Shown here one piece after another: positions 1 through 8,251 of a stretch of 64,000 nucleotides of DNA. The DNA lies in contig NZ_NBIU01000004.1 of assembly GCF_003245365.1 (NCBI RefSeq), forward strand, positions 1-64,000, given 5' to 3'. The notes below the pieces were generated by a model. The model did not search any database. It saw only the letters and a list, made by a program, of their open reading frames with translations, and had not been told where the DNA came from. The stretch is from Helicobacter valdiviensis (GTDB taxonomy: Bacteria; Campylobacterota; Campylobacteria; Campylobacterales; Helicobacteraceae). The first letter of the stretch is position 1. The number at the start of each line of letters is the position of its first letter. The translations under genes and the position numbers were made by a program.

Positions 1-52
1 CAGCTACATCTGCATAATCTTTGATTTCAACAAGAAGTTCTTTAGGACTCAT
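1..52 (-). CDS. Partial unidentified gene, N-terminus only
   Basis: Only the first 17 codons lie in the window. The ATG at 52-50 overlaps the TAA of the lipoprotein gene upstream by one base (TAATG), with AAAGG about six bases before the ATG, so the two genes are translationally coupled. The visible residues read MSPKELLVEIKDYADVA. That is too little to name a family. The gene continues leftwards out of the window. Confidence 0.6.
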   Translation of the reverse strand, partial: MSPKELLVEIKDYADVA

Positions 53-720
53 TAATACCTTTCTAAATTATATTTTTCATCGCTTCTTACAAATTTACCA
101 TTGATAAAATAATGAAAAAATCCACCACCAACACCTTTGTGCCTTACACTTGTAAAGCTAAATCCTCTTCCTTCATCTCCAAATAAACCAAAGCTTCTTT
201 CATTATACATAAATCTGGTAGAAAAAACAACAGGATATTTTTTACCCTTACATACATAATAAGTTGTCATACCTAAATAAGGCCTTAATTTTTTATAAGT
301 TTCTTCACCCATATATGCCCTAAATTGATCTTCATAATAAGCAAATTCGGGTTTATCTTTGAAGTTAAATTCATAATCAGGATCATTTACATCATAATTA
401 GAATCATTGCGATAATATTTGCAACCATTAGAAAGGACTTGGGGAAGTAATTTGTCGATAGCTTCAGAATCGATAGTGTAAATTAACTCCCCTGTTTTTA
501 ATTGCCCTGTTTTAGTTCTAAATTTATCATTATCTTCCAATTCTCTTCTCTTCCTTTCATTTTCCAATATCTCTTCTCTTATTTTTTTATCAAAGATATA
601 AATTCCACCATAATTTCTTGCAAGATTTTCTAGCTCACTAGCTCCTTTTGCTTTAAAAGAACAAGCACTTAAAAAGATTAAAGTAAAAAAGACAAAAACA
701 ATTGCTATAGCAACTTTCAT
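52..720 (-). CDS. Predicted lipoprotein, unknown function
   Basis: The 222-residue product has a short positively charged start, a hydrophobic stretch at about 4-17 and a lipobox ending at Cys20 (L-S-A-C), so it should be lipidated and anchored in the membrane facing the periplasm. The rest is charged near the N-terminus (Glu/Arg-rich about 45-70) and aromatic, Tyr/Phe-rich towards the C-terminus, with no motif I can name. A TTG one codon upstream is possible, but the ATG at 720 has AAGGA at a better distance. It is followed at once by an overlapping gene leaving the window. A large outer-membrane or effector-associated role is possible but not shown. I do not recognise the family. Confidence 0.75.
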   Translation of the reverse strand: MKVAIAIVFVFFTLIFLSACSFKAKGASELENLARNYGGIYIFDKKIREEILENERKRRELEDNDKFRTKTGQLKTGELIYTIDSEAIDKLLPQVLSNGCKYYRNDSNYDVNDPDYEFNFKDKPEFAYYEDQFRAYMGEETYKKLRPYLGMTTYYVCKGKKYPVVFSTRFMYNERSFGLFGDEGRGFSFTSVRHKGVGGGFFHYFINGKFVRSDEKYNLERY

Positions 721-909
721 CAATCATCCTTCTTTATAAATAAATCATTCTATAATAATTAAAATAATTCTAAAATAAAATTTAAATTTTTATTTTTATC
801 TATTCCTTTACTTTTAATTTAGAATAAATAGGAATTTGCAAATTTACTCCTAATTAATATAGATCAATTATTTTATTATAAACTAATTTATTTAATTTCT
901 TTAATTCAT

Positions 910-1056
910 TTAATTCTTGTTTTTAAGATATTTTTGTTTTAATTCTTCATCTAATTTATCAAGTTTATCAGGACTTTTATCTTTAGTAAGTCCTAAAAAG
1001 GCGTGGGGAATGTTCATAATCATAGGGTGGATATAAATTGTTACATAATACTTCAT
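910..1056 (-). CDS. 48-residue orphan, probably a truncated larger protein
   Basis: This short frame has an ATG preceded by a good Shine-Dalgarno (AAAGGA, about six bases upstream) and ends in TAA after 48 codons. The product begins MKYYVTIYIHP and contains IPHAFLGLT, which reads like the first beta strands of a longer domain, followed by a Lys/Asp-rich helix. It sits in a gap with repeat remnants, so it may be the surviving 5' end of a gene cut by deletion or rearrangement. A genuine small protein cannot be excluded. Function unknown. Confidence 0.4.
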   Translation of the reverse strand: MKYYVTIYIHPMIMNIPHAFLGLTKDKSPDKLDKLDEELKQKYLKNKN

Positions 1057-1534
1057 AAAATTTCCTTTCTTTTGTCATTAAAAGCAAAATAACAAAGCTA
1101 AAAGATTATCATGCAAAACCGCGTTTTGTTCATAATAAAAAATAAGAAAATCATTACAAGCAAATATAAAGTGTTTATGTGACATTCTTAAAAATACCTA
1201 AGACACTTGATTGTTATTTTTGGATTGCCTCACAATGACATGATAAGAACAACAAAATATTACTACAAGACTTACACTAATAAGTTGTGGCAGTCTAATG
1301 GGTTTGCTTAAAACTATTGGCGTTTCTTTTTGGCTTACCATGATTTACTTATGCAAATCTCACATTGACATAGAGAAAACAGATTGCCACAACGGATAAA
1401 TCTGCTTTGTAATGGCTTAGATTACTTCATCGCATCTTTTCTCACAATCAAAAGGGATAGACACCAGCAAACCTCACAAACTCTTCATACTAAAGAGTTT
1501 CTCAAAGTTGCACTTGATTAGCTTACAAAATTTC
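1057..1534. other. Gene-free gap with degraded repeat copies
   Basis: No convincing gene on either strand. The stretch holds degraded copies of a dispersed element seen also near 27.8-28.1 kb and 52.2 kb: words of the type GATTGCC(AC)...CACAATGACA at about 1222-1240, AATCTCACATTGACAT near 1356-1371 and AGATTGCCACAACGG near 1380. A short inverted repeat, CAAAAC-CGC-GTTTTG, lies near 1115-1130; a near-identical word in inverse orientation occurs near 27808-27825. Confidence 0.5.
1222..1395. repeat. Degenerate dispersed intergenic repeat, copy 1
   Basis: Several diverged pieces of the same element lie close together: a GATTGCC...CAATGACA end at 1222-1240, a GTGGCAGTCTAATGG piece in reverse orientation near 1287-1302, a TTACCATGATTTACTTATGCAAATCTCAC region near 1334-1363 (compare the TTACCATATTCTTGCACCAATCTCACC region near 27561), and AGATTGCCAC near 1380. 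The copies are too decayed to define ends. Confidence 0.4.
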
Positions 1535-2107
1535 TCATTTCTTCGCATCACCAAGCACAAAAGCACAAACCACTTCCCCTCCACATTTTTGCACCATCTC
1601 TCTTGCCTCTTTTAGTGTAGTTCCTGTAGTAATAATGTCATCAACTAAGACTATCCTTTTATTTGCAAATCTAGAATTGGGTTTAAAATTTCTAGGATTT
1701 TTTAATCTAAACTCTAAATCTTTTCCTGCATAGGTTACTTTATTTCTAGCTTTTAGAGATCCATATAAGGGTTTAATCCCTATCTTTTTAAGCTCCTTTA
1801 AAAAAATAGAATTTTGTGCATAGCCTCTTTTTACATCCTCATCTATCCCAACCCCATAACATTCTAAAGAGAATTCTAAATTTTTCACAAGATATAAAAC
1901 AGCTTTCTTGCTTAAAATTGTATAAATCTTACTGCCTATTGTTTGGTATTTACTTGCAAAAAGCATAGCATTTGAAGAATATTCATAAAAGCTATACACC
2001 CTAAAACCTTCCTCTAATTCTCGCATTCTAGGATAGAGTGCAATATCTTCTTTGCAATTTTGACAAACACTTCTAAAAGAAATTTTTCCACATATTAAAC
2101 ACCGCAT
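1535..2107 (-). CDS. comF: ComF family phosphoribosyltransferase-like protein
   Basis: At 190 residues this is a typical short ComF/GntX protein. The N-terminus carries a four-cysteine zinc ribbon (Cys3, Cys6, Cys15, Cys18), and the C-terminal half has the type I phosphoribosyltransferase PRPP loop, VLVDDIITTGTT, near residues 152-163. ComF proteins are needed for natural transformation in several bacteria, probably by acting with ComFA-like or PriA-type helicases on imported single-stranded DNA; the exact biochemistry is unsettled. The ATG overlaps the end of tmk by 13 bases, so it is the last gene of a pyrC-coaD-tmk-comF run. A role in DNA uptake is inferred from the family. Confidence 0.85.
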   Translation of the reverse strand: MRCLICGKISFRSVCQNCKEDIALYPRMRELEEGFRVYSFYEYSSNAMLFASKYQTIGSKIYTILSKKAVLYLVKNLEFSLECYGVGIDEDVKRGYAQNSIFLKELKKIGIKPLYGSLKARNKVTYAGKDLEFRLKNPRNFKPNSRFANKRIVLVDDIITTGTTLKEAREMVQKCGGEVVCAFVLGDAKK

Positions 2108-2670
2108 TTTAAATAAGATACAATCTCTTGAGTAATACTTGTTTCTTCCTTATCTGCTACAATAATTTTATAATCTACTCCTAAAATCTCCAAAACTTCC
2201 TTCATACGCTCTTGTAAAGCCAACAAATATTCTATGCCTCTTCTTTCAATTTTATCATGGACTTTAGTATCTAAACGCCTCTTTAGCTCCTCTTTACTAA
2301 GTTCCAAAAGCACAACTTTATTAGGCAATATCCCATTTAATGCAAATAAATTTAAATCTTTTAAAAGCTTATAATCAAAATCTTTAGCATAAGCCATACC
2401 CGAAATCAAGCTTCTATCACTAATCACTAATAAATTTTTAGAATTCAACAAAACCTCATCAGCTAATTGTGCTCTATCTGCTAAAAAAAGTAAAACCTCT
2501 GCTCTTTTACCTATTTTTATATCTCTATTTAATAAAATCTCTCTTAGCTCACTTCCAAGCTCACTACCTCCTGGTTCATTGACAAAAATAGCTTCTTTAA
2601 AAATCTTCTTTAATGCCTTAATTTGCGTGCTTTTACCACAAGTATCAATTCCTTCAATCACTGCATACAT
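2095..2670 (-). CDS. tmk: Thymidylate kinase
   Basis: The 191-residue enzyme phosphorylates dTMP to dTDP with ATP, an essential step towards dTTP in the cytoplasm. The P-loop GIDTCGKST is at residues 7-15, the DRS motif (dTMP-binding arginine) lies near residue 85, and the LID region around 140-147 carries RRG. Length matches bacterial Tmk. AGGAGAG precedes the ATG, and the gene overlaps coaD upstream and comF downstream by 13 bases each, so the three are read from one message. Confidence 0.95.
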   Translation of the reverse strand: MYAVIEGIDTCGKSTQIKALKKIFKEAIFVNEPGGSELGSELREILLNRDIKIGKRAEVLLFLADRAQLADEVLLNSKNLLVISDRSLISGMAYAKDFDYKLLKDLNLFALNGILPNKVVLLELSKEELKRRLDTKVHDKIERRGIEYLLALQERMKEVLEILGVDYKIIVADKEETSITQEIVSYLKCGV

Positions 2671-3158
2671 CTTCTCTCCTTAATAAACTGATACACTAAA
2701 GGCGATACAAGATGAGAAATATCTCCCCCATGCAACAAAATAGATCGCACCACAGTGGAACTAATAAAAGCATTTTGCAAAGATGGCATAAGATAAATTG
2801 TTTCTAGCTCTTTATTGAGCGAAGCATTAGCATAGCCCATTTGCAATTCATATTCAAAATCACTCACCGCTCTAAGCCCACGGATTAACACTCTAGCTTC
2901 TTGATCTTTAGCAAAATCTGCAACAAGATTATCAAAGCTATGCACGCATACACTTTTTTTAATCTCCTTTTCATCACAAATTGCAAGATTTACCATCTTT
3001 ACCCTATCTTCTACACTAAAAAGTGGCTTTTTAAGCTCAGATTTTGCTACTGCTATAATCAACCCATCAAACAAAAACGAGGCTCGTTTAATCACATCTA
3101 AATGTCCATTAGTAATAGGATCAAAAGTTCCTGGATAAATTGCTATTTTTGGTTTCAA
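2658..3158 (-). CDS. coaD: Phosphopantetheine adenylyltransferase
   Basis: CoaD makes dephospho-CoA from 4'-phosphopantetheine and ATP, the fourth step of coenzyme A synthesis. The nucleotidyltransferase signature [12 protein letters not shown] lies at residues 7-18, and the second signature ISSTVVR is at about 134-140. I start at a TTG (3158-3156) that overlaps the pyrC stop as TTGA. It has GGAG six bases upstream and gives the usual KPKIAIYPG opening and 166 residues. An ATG at 3179 would add seven residues from inside pyrC with no better ribosome site. The 4-base overlap argues for coupling to pyrC. Confidence 0.93.
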   Translation of the reverse strand: MKPKIAIYPGTFDPITNGHLDVIKRASFLFDGLIIAVAKSELKKPLFSVEDRVKMVNLAICDEKEIKKSVCVHSFDNLVADFAKDQEARVLIRGLRAVSDFEYELQMGYANASLNKELETIYLMPSLQNAFISSTVVRSILLHGGDISHLVSPLVYQFIKERRCMQ

Positions 3159-4156
3159 GCTAAACTCCAAGAGATGCACTCTCCTGCCCTAAGCGGAACA
3201 ATCCCACTATATTCTTCCTCTACTTTCATAGGTTTTTTAATAAGTTTTACTAATTTTTGAGGTAAATTTAAATTATAAATCCTATGTGCGTTTTTGCAAA
3301 CAAATGTTTCTAAATTTTCTAATGCTTGATGTTTCTCAAAAAGCTCTGCTAAAGCAGGCAATAAAATAGGAGCACTAAAAATTCCTGCCGCTCCTTTCCC
3401 GCTTTCTTTTGTTGCTTTTAAATGAGGCGCACAATCGCTTCCAAAAGAGAATTTAGGATGTGCTTTTAATGCTATTTCTAAAAGTGCTTCTTGATCTTTT
3501 TTGGTTTTTAAAATAGGCTTACAAAATAAATGCGGATTTAAAGCTCCACCTATCACATCATCTAAACTTAAAGTGATATGGTGTAAAGTAAGGGTGGCAA
3601 ATAAATTAGGATATTTTTCCACAAAAGCAATAGAGCGTCTATCGCTTAAATGTTCAAAAAAAATCTTTAATTTTGGAAAAGTCTTGGCTAATTCTTCAAA
3701 AATGGTATGAAACTCCACCTCTCTATCTAACACAAAACCCTTACTTTCTCCATGTATGCTTAAAAAAAGTCCTAGTTCTTGTGCTATTTCTAAAATCTCT
3801 AAAACCTTACTATTTAAAATCTCACTCACTCCACTCTCGCTTCCTGTAGTAGAGCCTTTTGGATAAAGCTTCAAGAACATTACTCCGCTTTCTTTGGCCG
3901 CTTTTAGTTCATCTTTACTTAAGCTTTCACTTAAAAAAAGACTCATCAAAGGAGTAAAATTTGCATTTTTGTTTTTCTCTAAAATCCTTTTTTTGTAATC
4001 TAGTGCCATTTGTAATGAGGTAATAGGAGGATTTAAATTTGGCATTACAAGTGCAGTGCTAAAGCATTGCGTTGTGTAGTTTAAAACATTTTCTAAAACT
4101 TCTCCATCGCGCAAATGCAAGTGCATATCACAAGGTGTATCTAGTATAATCTCCAT
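3155..4156 (-). CDS. pyrC: Dihydroorotase
   Basis: This 333-residue amidohydrolase cyclises carbamoyl aspartate to dihydroorotate in pyrimidine synthesis. The metal-binding HLHLRDG motif is at residues 12-18. Further metal ligands are visible in LKLYPKG (bridging lysine near 98), SIHGES and FEHLSD (histidines), and the catalytic aspartate lies in FGSDCAPH near residue 240. The length fits class II (E. coli PyrC-like) enzymes. AAAGGAG precedes the ATG. The stop codon doubles as the start overlap for coaD. Upstream is the PilJ-type sensor gene, only 28 bases away. Confidence 0.93.
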   Translation of the reverse strand: MEIILDTPCDMHLHLRDGEVLENVLNYTTQCFSTALVMPNLNPPITSLQMALDYKKRILEKNKNANFTPLMSLFLSESLSKDELKAAKESGVMFLKLYPKGSTTGSESGVSEILNSKVLEILEIAQELGLFLSIHGESKGFVLDREVEFHTIFEELAKTFPKLKIFFEHLSDRRSIAFVEKYPNLFATLTLHHITLSLDDVIGGALNPHLFCKPILKTKKDQEALLEIALKAHPKFSFGSDCAPHLKATKESGKGAAGIFSAPILLPALAELFEKHQALENLETFVCKNAHRIYNLNLPQKLVKLIKKPMKVEEEYSGIVPLRAGECISWSLA

Positions 4157-4184
4157 TCTAAACTCCTTTAAATTTTAGCGTATC

Positions 4185-5462
4185 TTAATTACAATCTTCT
4201 TCAATCTCTCTTAAAATCTTATGCAATTTCTCTAATAATTTTGCCGTAACAATAAGTTGTTCGCTAGATTGAATTGCAATATCTTCTCCTAAATTAATTG
4301 CCTCTTGGATACTTTTTTGCTTTTCTTTAGATAAATTTGCAACTTTTAAGCGTTCCTTAATCTCTTCACTTAATCTAAAAATCTCATCAGACAAACGCAC
4401 ACTCAATTCTCTAGCATAATCAGAGGTTTCTTTGGTTAAGCTTAATCTATTAATAAAATCAGAAAGATTTAAAGAAGCGATGGAAAGCTCACTTTCTCCC
4501 TCTAGTTTTATCTTTTGTGCAAGATCTTGAGTAATATTGCCTCTAGCTAAAAGCTGTGTTTTATCTACAAACTGCTTAAGATGTGCCCTAATATCTAAAA
4601 TAATCTTTAACGCATAAGAAGCTAAAACCAACATAATCAAAAATGCAACAAACTGAAATTTTTCAAGATAAGAACGCTTGATTACAGAAATATTAGAATA
4701 ATAATTTGTCGCCCCATCAATCTTTTCTAAAAGCTCTAAATTGGTTTTTGTAATACCTTTTAATACAATACTCAATTCCCTTTGCACCTTTGAAACTTTC
4801 TGCAAATGCAAAGATAAGAGCTCCCATACTCTCTTGCTTTCTATAAAATCTTTTTCAAGTTCTTTAGTTTTCTTGCTTTTTTGCCAAGATTGCATAAAAT
4901 TTTCCATCTCTGCATATTCTTGCAAAAAAGCCTCATAATATTTCTCATCCCACTTTATCATAAAATGGGCTAAAGAAGAACACATATTTTCTACCAATAT
5001 TCTTAAAGTATCTATTTTAACCTTTTGAAATAATTCAATTTTGTTTTTATCCAAAAACTCCTTACTTTCATAAACTTGCTGGTTAAGCTTTGTAAAATCT
5101 TCTACTTGCTGTTTATAAACCTCCCAAATCTTTCTGATCTCTTCTAGTTTTTGATTCATTTTCTCTCTGCTAGAAGATTTGATTGCGTTTTTATAATCAC
5201 CATTTTCTAAAAAATCTAAATTTGTTTCAAACTCTGCCATTGCATTTTTTAAGTTTTTATAGTTTTCATTGTCTTGAAAATAATTTATAAAAACTTCTTT
5301 AGCAATCATTTGACTAAGCATTCTTTGTTTTCCCACGATATTAATCACAATCCCATCTTTAATACTTCTTTGATTAATTAGCAAAATAGAAGCCATCATC
5401 ACACCCACACAAAAGGCTATCAAAATGCCAACAACCACCAAACGCGTAATAATTTTTTTCAT
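4185..5462 (-). CDS. PilJ/NarX-type membrane sensor without output domain
   Basis: The 425-residue product has a membrane helix at about 7-29, a helical periplasmic domain, a second membrane helix at about 270-290, a HAMP-like linker to about 340 and a cytoplasmic coiled coil to the end. Just after the first helix (about 38-55) is INIVGKQRMLSQMIA, which resembles the P-box of the nitrate/nitrite sensors NarX/NarQ and PilJ-type domains, including the central arginine (Arg47). I see no histidine kinase, no methyl-accepting signalling tip and no cyclase domain. The ATG overlaps the stop of the Crp/Fnr gene by 4 bases (ATGA), so the two are made together. Inference: a ligand sensor that may act on the regulator or another partner. 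Ligand unknown. Confidence 0.7.
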   Translation of the reverse strand: MKKIITRLVVVGILIAFCVGVMMASILLINQRSIKDGIVINIVGKQRMLSQMIAKEVFINYFQDNENYKNLKNAMAEFETNLDFLENGDYKNAIKSSSREKMNQKLEEIRKIWEVYKQQVEDFTKLNQQVYESKEFLDKNKIELFQKVKIDTLRILVENMCSSLAHFMIKWDEKYYEAFLQEYAEMENFMQSWQKSKKTKELEKDFIESKRVWELLSLHLQKVSKVQRELSIVLKGITKTNLELLEKIDGATNYYSNISVIKRSYLEKFQFVAFLIMLVLASYALKIILDIRAHLKQFVDKTQLLARGNITQDLAQKIKLEGESELSIASLNLSDFINRLSLTKETSDYARELSVRLSDEIFRLSEEIKERLKVANLSKEKQKSIQEAINLGEDIAIQSSEQLIVTAKLLEKLHKILREIEEDCN

Positions 5463-6106
5463 ATCTCTTCTTTCTTGTAAATTTGTTTTAAGCTTTGTAA
5501 ATCTTGTATCTGCACCCTACCTTCTTTACCTTGCAAAATCATTCCATCTCTGCTTAATTTTTTTAAAATCCTTGAAAGAGTTTCTGGCTGGATATTCAAA
5601 AAAGCTGCAATATCCTGTTTTTTACTATGATTAAAATCCTCTAAATCATGCACTAAAAAATAAGCAATTTTTGCTGTGCTATCAAAAACCAATTCCCTTT
5701 TTATCACATCTTCAAAAAATTGTAACTTCTCTTGAAGCTGGATAAAGAAAAACTGCATAAGCTTTGGGGAAACCTCAAACATAGAAAACAATAAATCTTT
5801 AGCAAAAAATGCTACTTTAGAATCTTTTTTGCATTCCAAATTTGCAAAAATGAATTGCTCCTTTTCTCTTGGTGCATTTAAAAGCCCCTCTCTTAATTGG
5901 CATAAAAAAATCTCTCCACCAAATCTATTAACTTTATAAAGCTTCACTTCCCCAACAAGTAACAAAAGAATTTCACTAGAAAAATCTCCCTCATAAGCAA
6001 TAATTTCTTTTTGATTAAACTGCTTTATTTTTACAATTTCTTGCAATTTATCTATTTCTTGTTGTGGCAAATTTTTAAAAATATCAAAATCTTTTAATTG
6101 TTCCAA
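5459..6106 (-). CDS. Crp/Fnr family transcriptional regulator
   Basis: The 215-residue protein has a cyclic-nucleotide-binding type beta-roll (about 15-105), a long dimerisation helix and a C-terminal helix-turn-helix. The recognition helix reads PETLSRILKKL, with Glu, Ser and Arg placed as in Fnr (E..SR), which suggests a TTGAT-like half-site. The N-terminal cysteine cluster of Fnr is absent, and so is an obvious cAMP-binding set, so the signal is unknown. The start is a TTG at 6106 in the end of the preceding gene; no better ATG lies close by. It is coupled by a 4-base overlap to the downstream PilJ/NarX-type sensor gene, and the pair may respond to nitrogen oxides or redox state. That is inference only. 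Confidence 0.85.
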   Translation of the reverse strand: MEQLKDFDIFKNLPQQEIDKLQEIVKIKQFNQKEIIAYEGDFSSEILLLLVGEVKLYKVNRFGGEIFLCQLREGLLNAPREKEQFIFANLECKKDSKVAFFAKDLLFSMFEVSPKLMQFFFIQLQEKLQFFEDVIKRELVFDSTAKIAYFLVHDLEDFNHSKKQDIAAFLNIQPETLSRILKKLSRDGMILQGKEGRVQIQDLQSLKQIYKKEEI

Positions 6107-6459
6107 AAAATAACCCCATCAATTCCATCTGTAGCAATTTCCTCTATTTCTTTTTCATCATGAATGATAGAAATAATTTTCATATCCAATAAATAGTTTT
6201 CGGCAATTTTTTGCATTTGTTTTGCAAAAACAAGCTTTTTACACAGCAAATATTTTGCCCCCAAACTTGAAGCCATCAAAGCTTTAGTAACTCCATCACC
6301 TAAAAAAGCATAATCAATACCTTGAAGTTTTGCAAATTTTGCAAGCTCTAAACTTCCAATCACCAAAAAATCACTAGGAAGTGTATTTTCTAATTCTTCC
6401 TTAGTATTTATTAACTTAATTTCTAAAGTTTCTAACAAAGAATGGTTTAAAATAATCAT
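6094..6459 (-). CDS. Conserved-looking hypothetical protein, 121 residues
   Basis: No family recognised. The 121-residue product has no signal peptide or membrane helix. It alternates hydrophobic strands and helices (FLVIGSLEL; DYAFLGDGVTKALMASSLGAKYLL; MKIISIIHDEKEIEEIATDGIDGVIFW), which looks like a small alpha/beta fold. It starts with ATG at 6459 after a weak GAGG and overlaps the TTG start of the Crp/Fnr gene by 13 bases. The tight overlaps put it in the rsmG-to-sensor operon. Confidence 0.7.
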   Translation of the reverse strand: MIILNHSLLETLEIKLINTKEELENTLPSDFLVIGSLELAKFAKLQGIDYAFLGDGVTKALMASSLGAKYLLCKKLVFAKQMQKIAENYLLDMKIISIIHDEKEIEEIATDGIDGVIFWNN

Positions 6460-6468
6460 TTTTTAGCC

Positions 6469-6684
6469 TCAATGCGTAATCTTAGCACACTCACGCGAGC
6501 AATAATATTTACCATCTTGAATAATTGCTTCCTTACTAGAAACATAAACACCACATTTTACACATTCAACCATCACTTCTTCAGGTTTTTTGGGGGTATT
6601 TTTATAGTTTTCCCTTGTTTTAGGTTTTCTAATAAACAAATAATACACTGCTACAATCAATAAAATAACAACTAACCATTGCAT
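6469..6684 (-). CDS. PP0621 family small membrane protein with Cys pairs
   Basis: The 71-residue protein has one N-terminal membrane helix (about 3-17) followed by a basic stretch and a small metal-binding-like region with paired cysteines: Cys41-x2-Cys44 and Cys62-x3-Cys66, then a final His. This matches the PP0621 family of small proteins, seen widely in proteobacteria, whose function is unknown. The ATG overlaps the end of rsmG by 13 bases. Zinc binding by the cysteines is inferred. Confidence 0.75.
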   Translation of the reverse strand: MQWLVVILLIVAVYYLFIRKPKTRENYKNTPKKPEEVMVECVKCGVYVSSKEAIIQDGKYYCSRECAKITH

Positions 6685-7223
6685 AAACTTTCTCCTTGTA
6701 TAAAAAGATAATTTCTATAATGATGATTATAAATTTTATATTTTTTTAATCCCTCTAGCTCCTCTTTTACTTTAGAGCCCTTAAAGAACAAAAAGGAAGT
6801 TGTTGCCTCTTTCACCCCTTTGCAAAGAGAAATCAAATCTAAAGTTCCCAAAAGTGCTCGTGAAGTGATTAAACTTGGCTTACAAGCAAGATTTAAGTCT
6901 TGAACTTTAGAGCGAACAACCTCCACATTATTTAATTCTAATTCTATTTTCAAATGGTGTAAAAATGCTGCTTTTTTAGCATTAGGCTCACACAAAATAA
7001 AAGGCACTTCAAGTGCTATAGCTAAAGGAATAGCAGGAAATCCATTTCCACTACCCACATCTAAAATTAATCTTTGTTCTTTCCACTTTAACTCTTCAAA
7101 TTCTAAAGGCTTTAGAGAATCCTCAATGTTTTCTTGAATACTTTTTTTATTCTTTGCACCGCTTAAACTATGGATTTTATTCCATTTTTCTAAAATCTCT
7201 ATATATTTTTCTAACTTTTTCAT
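6672..7223 (-). CDS. rsmG: 16S rRNA (guanine-527-N7)-methyltransferase
   Basis: RsmG (GidB) uses S-adenosylmethionine to methylate G527 of 16S rRNA. The 183-residue sequence shows the SAM loop LDVGSGNGFPAIPLAI near residues 60-75, then FILCEPNAKKAAFL, and the SRALL segment near 130, all typical of the family, though it is a little shorter than many (about 200). It overlaps queA by 4 bases (ATGA). Loss of this gene in other bacteria gives low-level streptomycin resistance. Confidence 0.92.
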   Translation of the reverse strand: MKKLEKYIEILEKWNKIHSLSGAKNKKSIQENIEDSLKPLEFEELKWKEQRLILDVGSGNGFPAIPLAIALEVPFILCEPNAKKAAFLHHLKIELELNNVEVVRSKVQDLNLACKPSLITSRALLGTLDLISLCKGVKEATTSFLFFKGSKVKEELEGLKKYKIYNHHYRNYLFIQGESLCNG

Positions 7224-8251
7224 AAAATTAGCATTCCATCACCATAAGAATAAAAGCGATATTCTTTTAAAATCGCTTCTTGATAAATGCGTTGCATCTC
7301 CTCTAAACCCACAAAAGAGGCTACTAACATCAAAAGTGTGCTTTTTGGGAGATGAAAATTTGTAAGAAGTGCATGAGTTTTTAAAGGAGGGTTCTTAGGA
7401 TGCAAAAACAAATCGCACTCTCCACTTTCCTGCTTGGTTCTTGCATAAAACTCTATAGTTCTTGTAGCAGTTGTGCCAATAGCTGTAATATGCTCTGCTT
7501 TTTCCAACATTTCTTGAGTGTTTTTGTTAATCTCATAGCTTTCTTTATGCATTTTATGTTCTAAAATATTTTCTACACTCACAGGCAAAAAAGTTCCAGC
7601 ACCTACATGCAAAGTTACAAAGGTTGTTTGAAAATTTTCCTTTAAATACTTATACGATTCTTCACTAAAATGCAATGAAGCAGTAGGAGCAGCAATCGCA
7701 CCGATATTTTTAGCAAAAACACTTTGATAATCTTCCCTATCTTCTTTAGTATCCTCCCTTTTTAAATAAGGAGGCAAAGGAATATGCCCAAATTCTTCTA
7801 AAAATTTTAAAAACTCTTCTAGGTTTAAAGCTTTATTATTTTTAAAAAATCCCACTTCTTTAAAGCCCATTTCAAGATCTTTTAAAATCTTACAAGTAAT
7901 TCCATAAAAATCTACTCTATTGCCCTCTTTTAATCTTCCTCTAAACTGGAAAAGATAAAGATTTTCACCCAAAATCTTATGAAAAAGTCCTTCAATTTTA
8001 GCACCCTCTTGTAAATTTTCATGAATCTTACTGCCATAAATTCTAGCAGGTATCACTTTAGTATCATTAAATACAATCAAAGTGTTTTTAGGTAAAAATT
8101 TTGCAAATTCCAAAAAGGTGCTATGTATAATGCTTCTATCTTGCCTATTATAAACCAAAAGCTTAGAATCCTCTTTGTTTTTTAGAGGTTTTGAAGCAAT
8201 TAAATGGCTTGGCAAATGATAATCATATGCACTTAAAGTTAGCTCATTCAT
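7220..8251 (-). CDS. queA: tRNA preQ1(34) S-adenosylmethionine ribosyltransferase-isomerase
   Basis: QueA transfers and isomerises the ribosyl moiety of S-adenosylmethionine onto preQ1 in tRNA, giving epoxyqueuosine at the wobble position. I start at the ATG at 8251 (MNELTLSAYDYHLP), which has AAGGAAG upstream and gives 343 residues. An upstream start at 8308 would add 19 residues read from inside tatC. Family landmarks visible are the YDYHLPSHLIA opening, LIVFNDTKVIPARI, LHVGAGTFLPV and TALLTNFHLPKSTLLMLV. It overlaps tatC by 8 bases and rsmG by 4. Confidence 0.93.
   Translation of the reverse strand: MNELTLSAYDYHLPSHLIASKPLKNKEDSKLLVYNRQDRSIIHSTFLEFAKFLPKNTLIVFNDTKVIPARIYGSKIHENLQEGAKIEGLFHKILGENLYLFQFRGRLKEGNRVDFYGITCKILKDLEMGFKEVGFFKNNKALNLEEFLKFLEEFGHIPLPPYLKREDTKEDREDYQSVFAKNIGAIAAPTASLHFSEESYKYLKENFQTTFVTLHVGAGTFLPVSVENILEHKMHKESYEINKNTQEMLEKAEHITAIGTTATRTIEFYARTKQESGECDLFLHPKNPPLKTHALLTNFHLPKSTLLMLVASFVGLEEMQRIYQEAILKEYRFYSYGDGMLIL

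Noticed and set aside
3159-3179. ATG start for coaD at 3179
   Set aside because: It adds seven residues read from inside pyrC; the TTG at 3158 has GGAG at the correct distance and overlaps the pyrC stop as TTGA.
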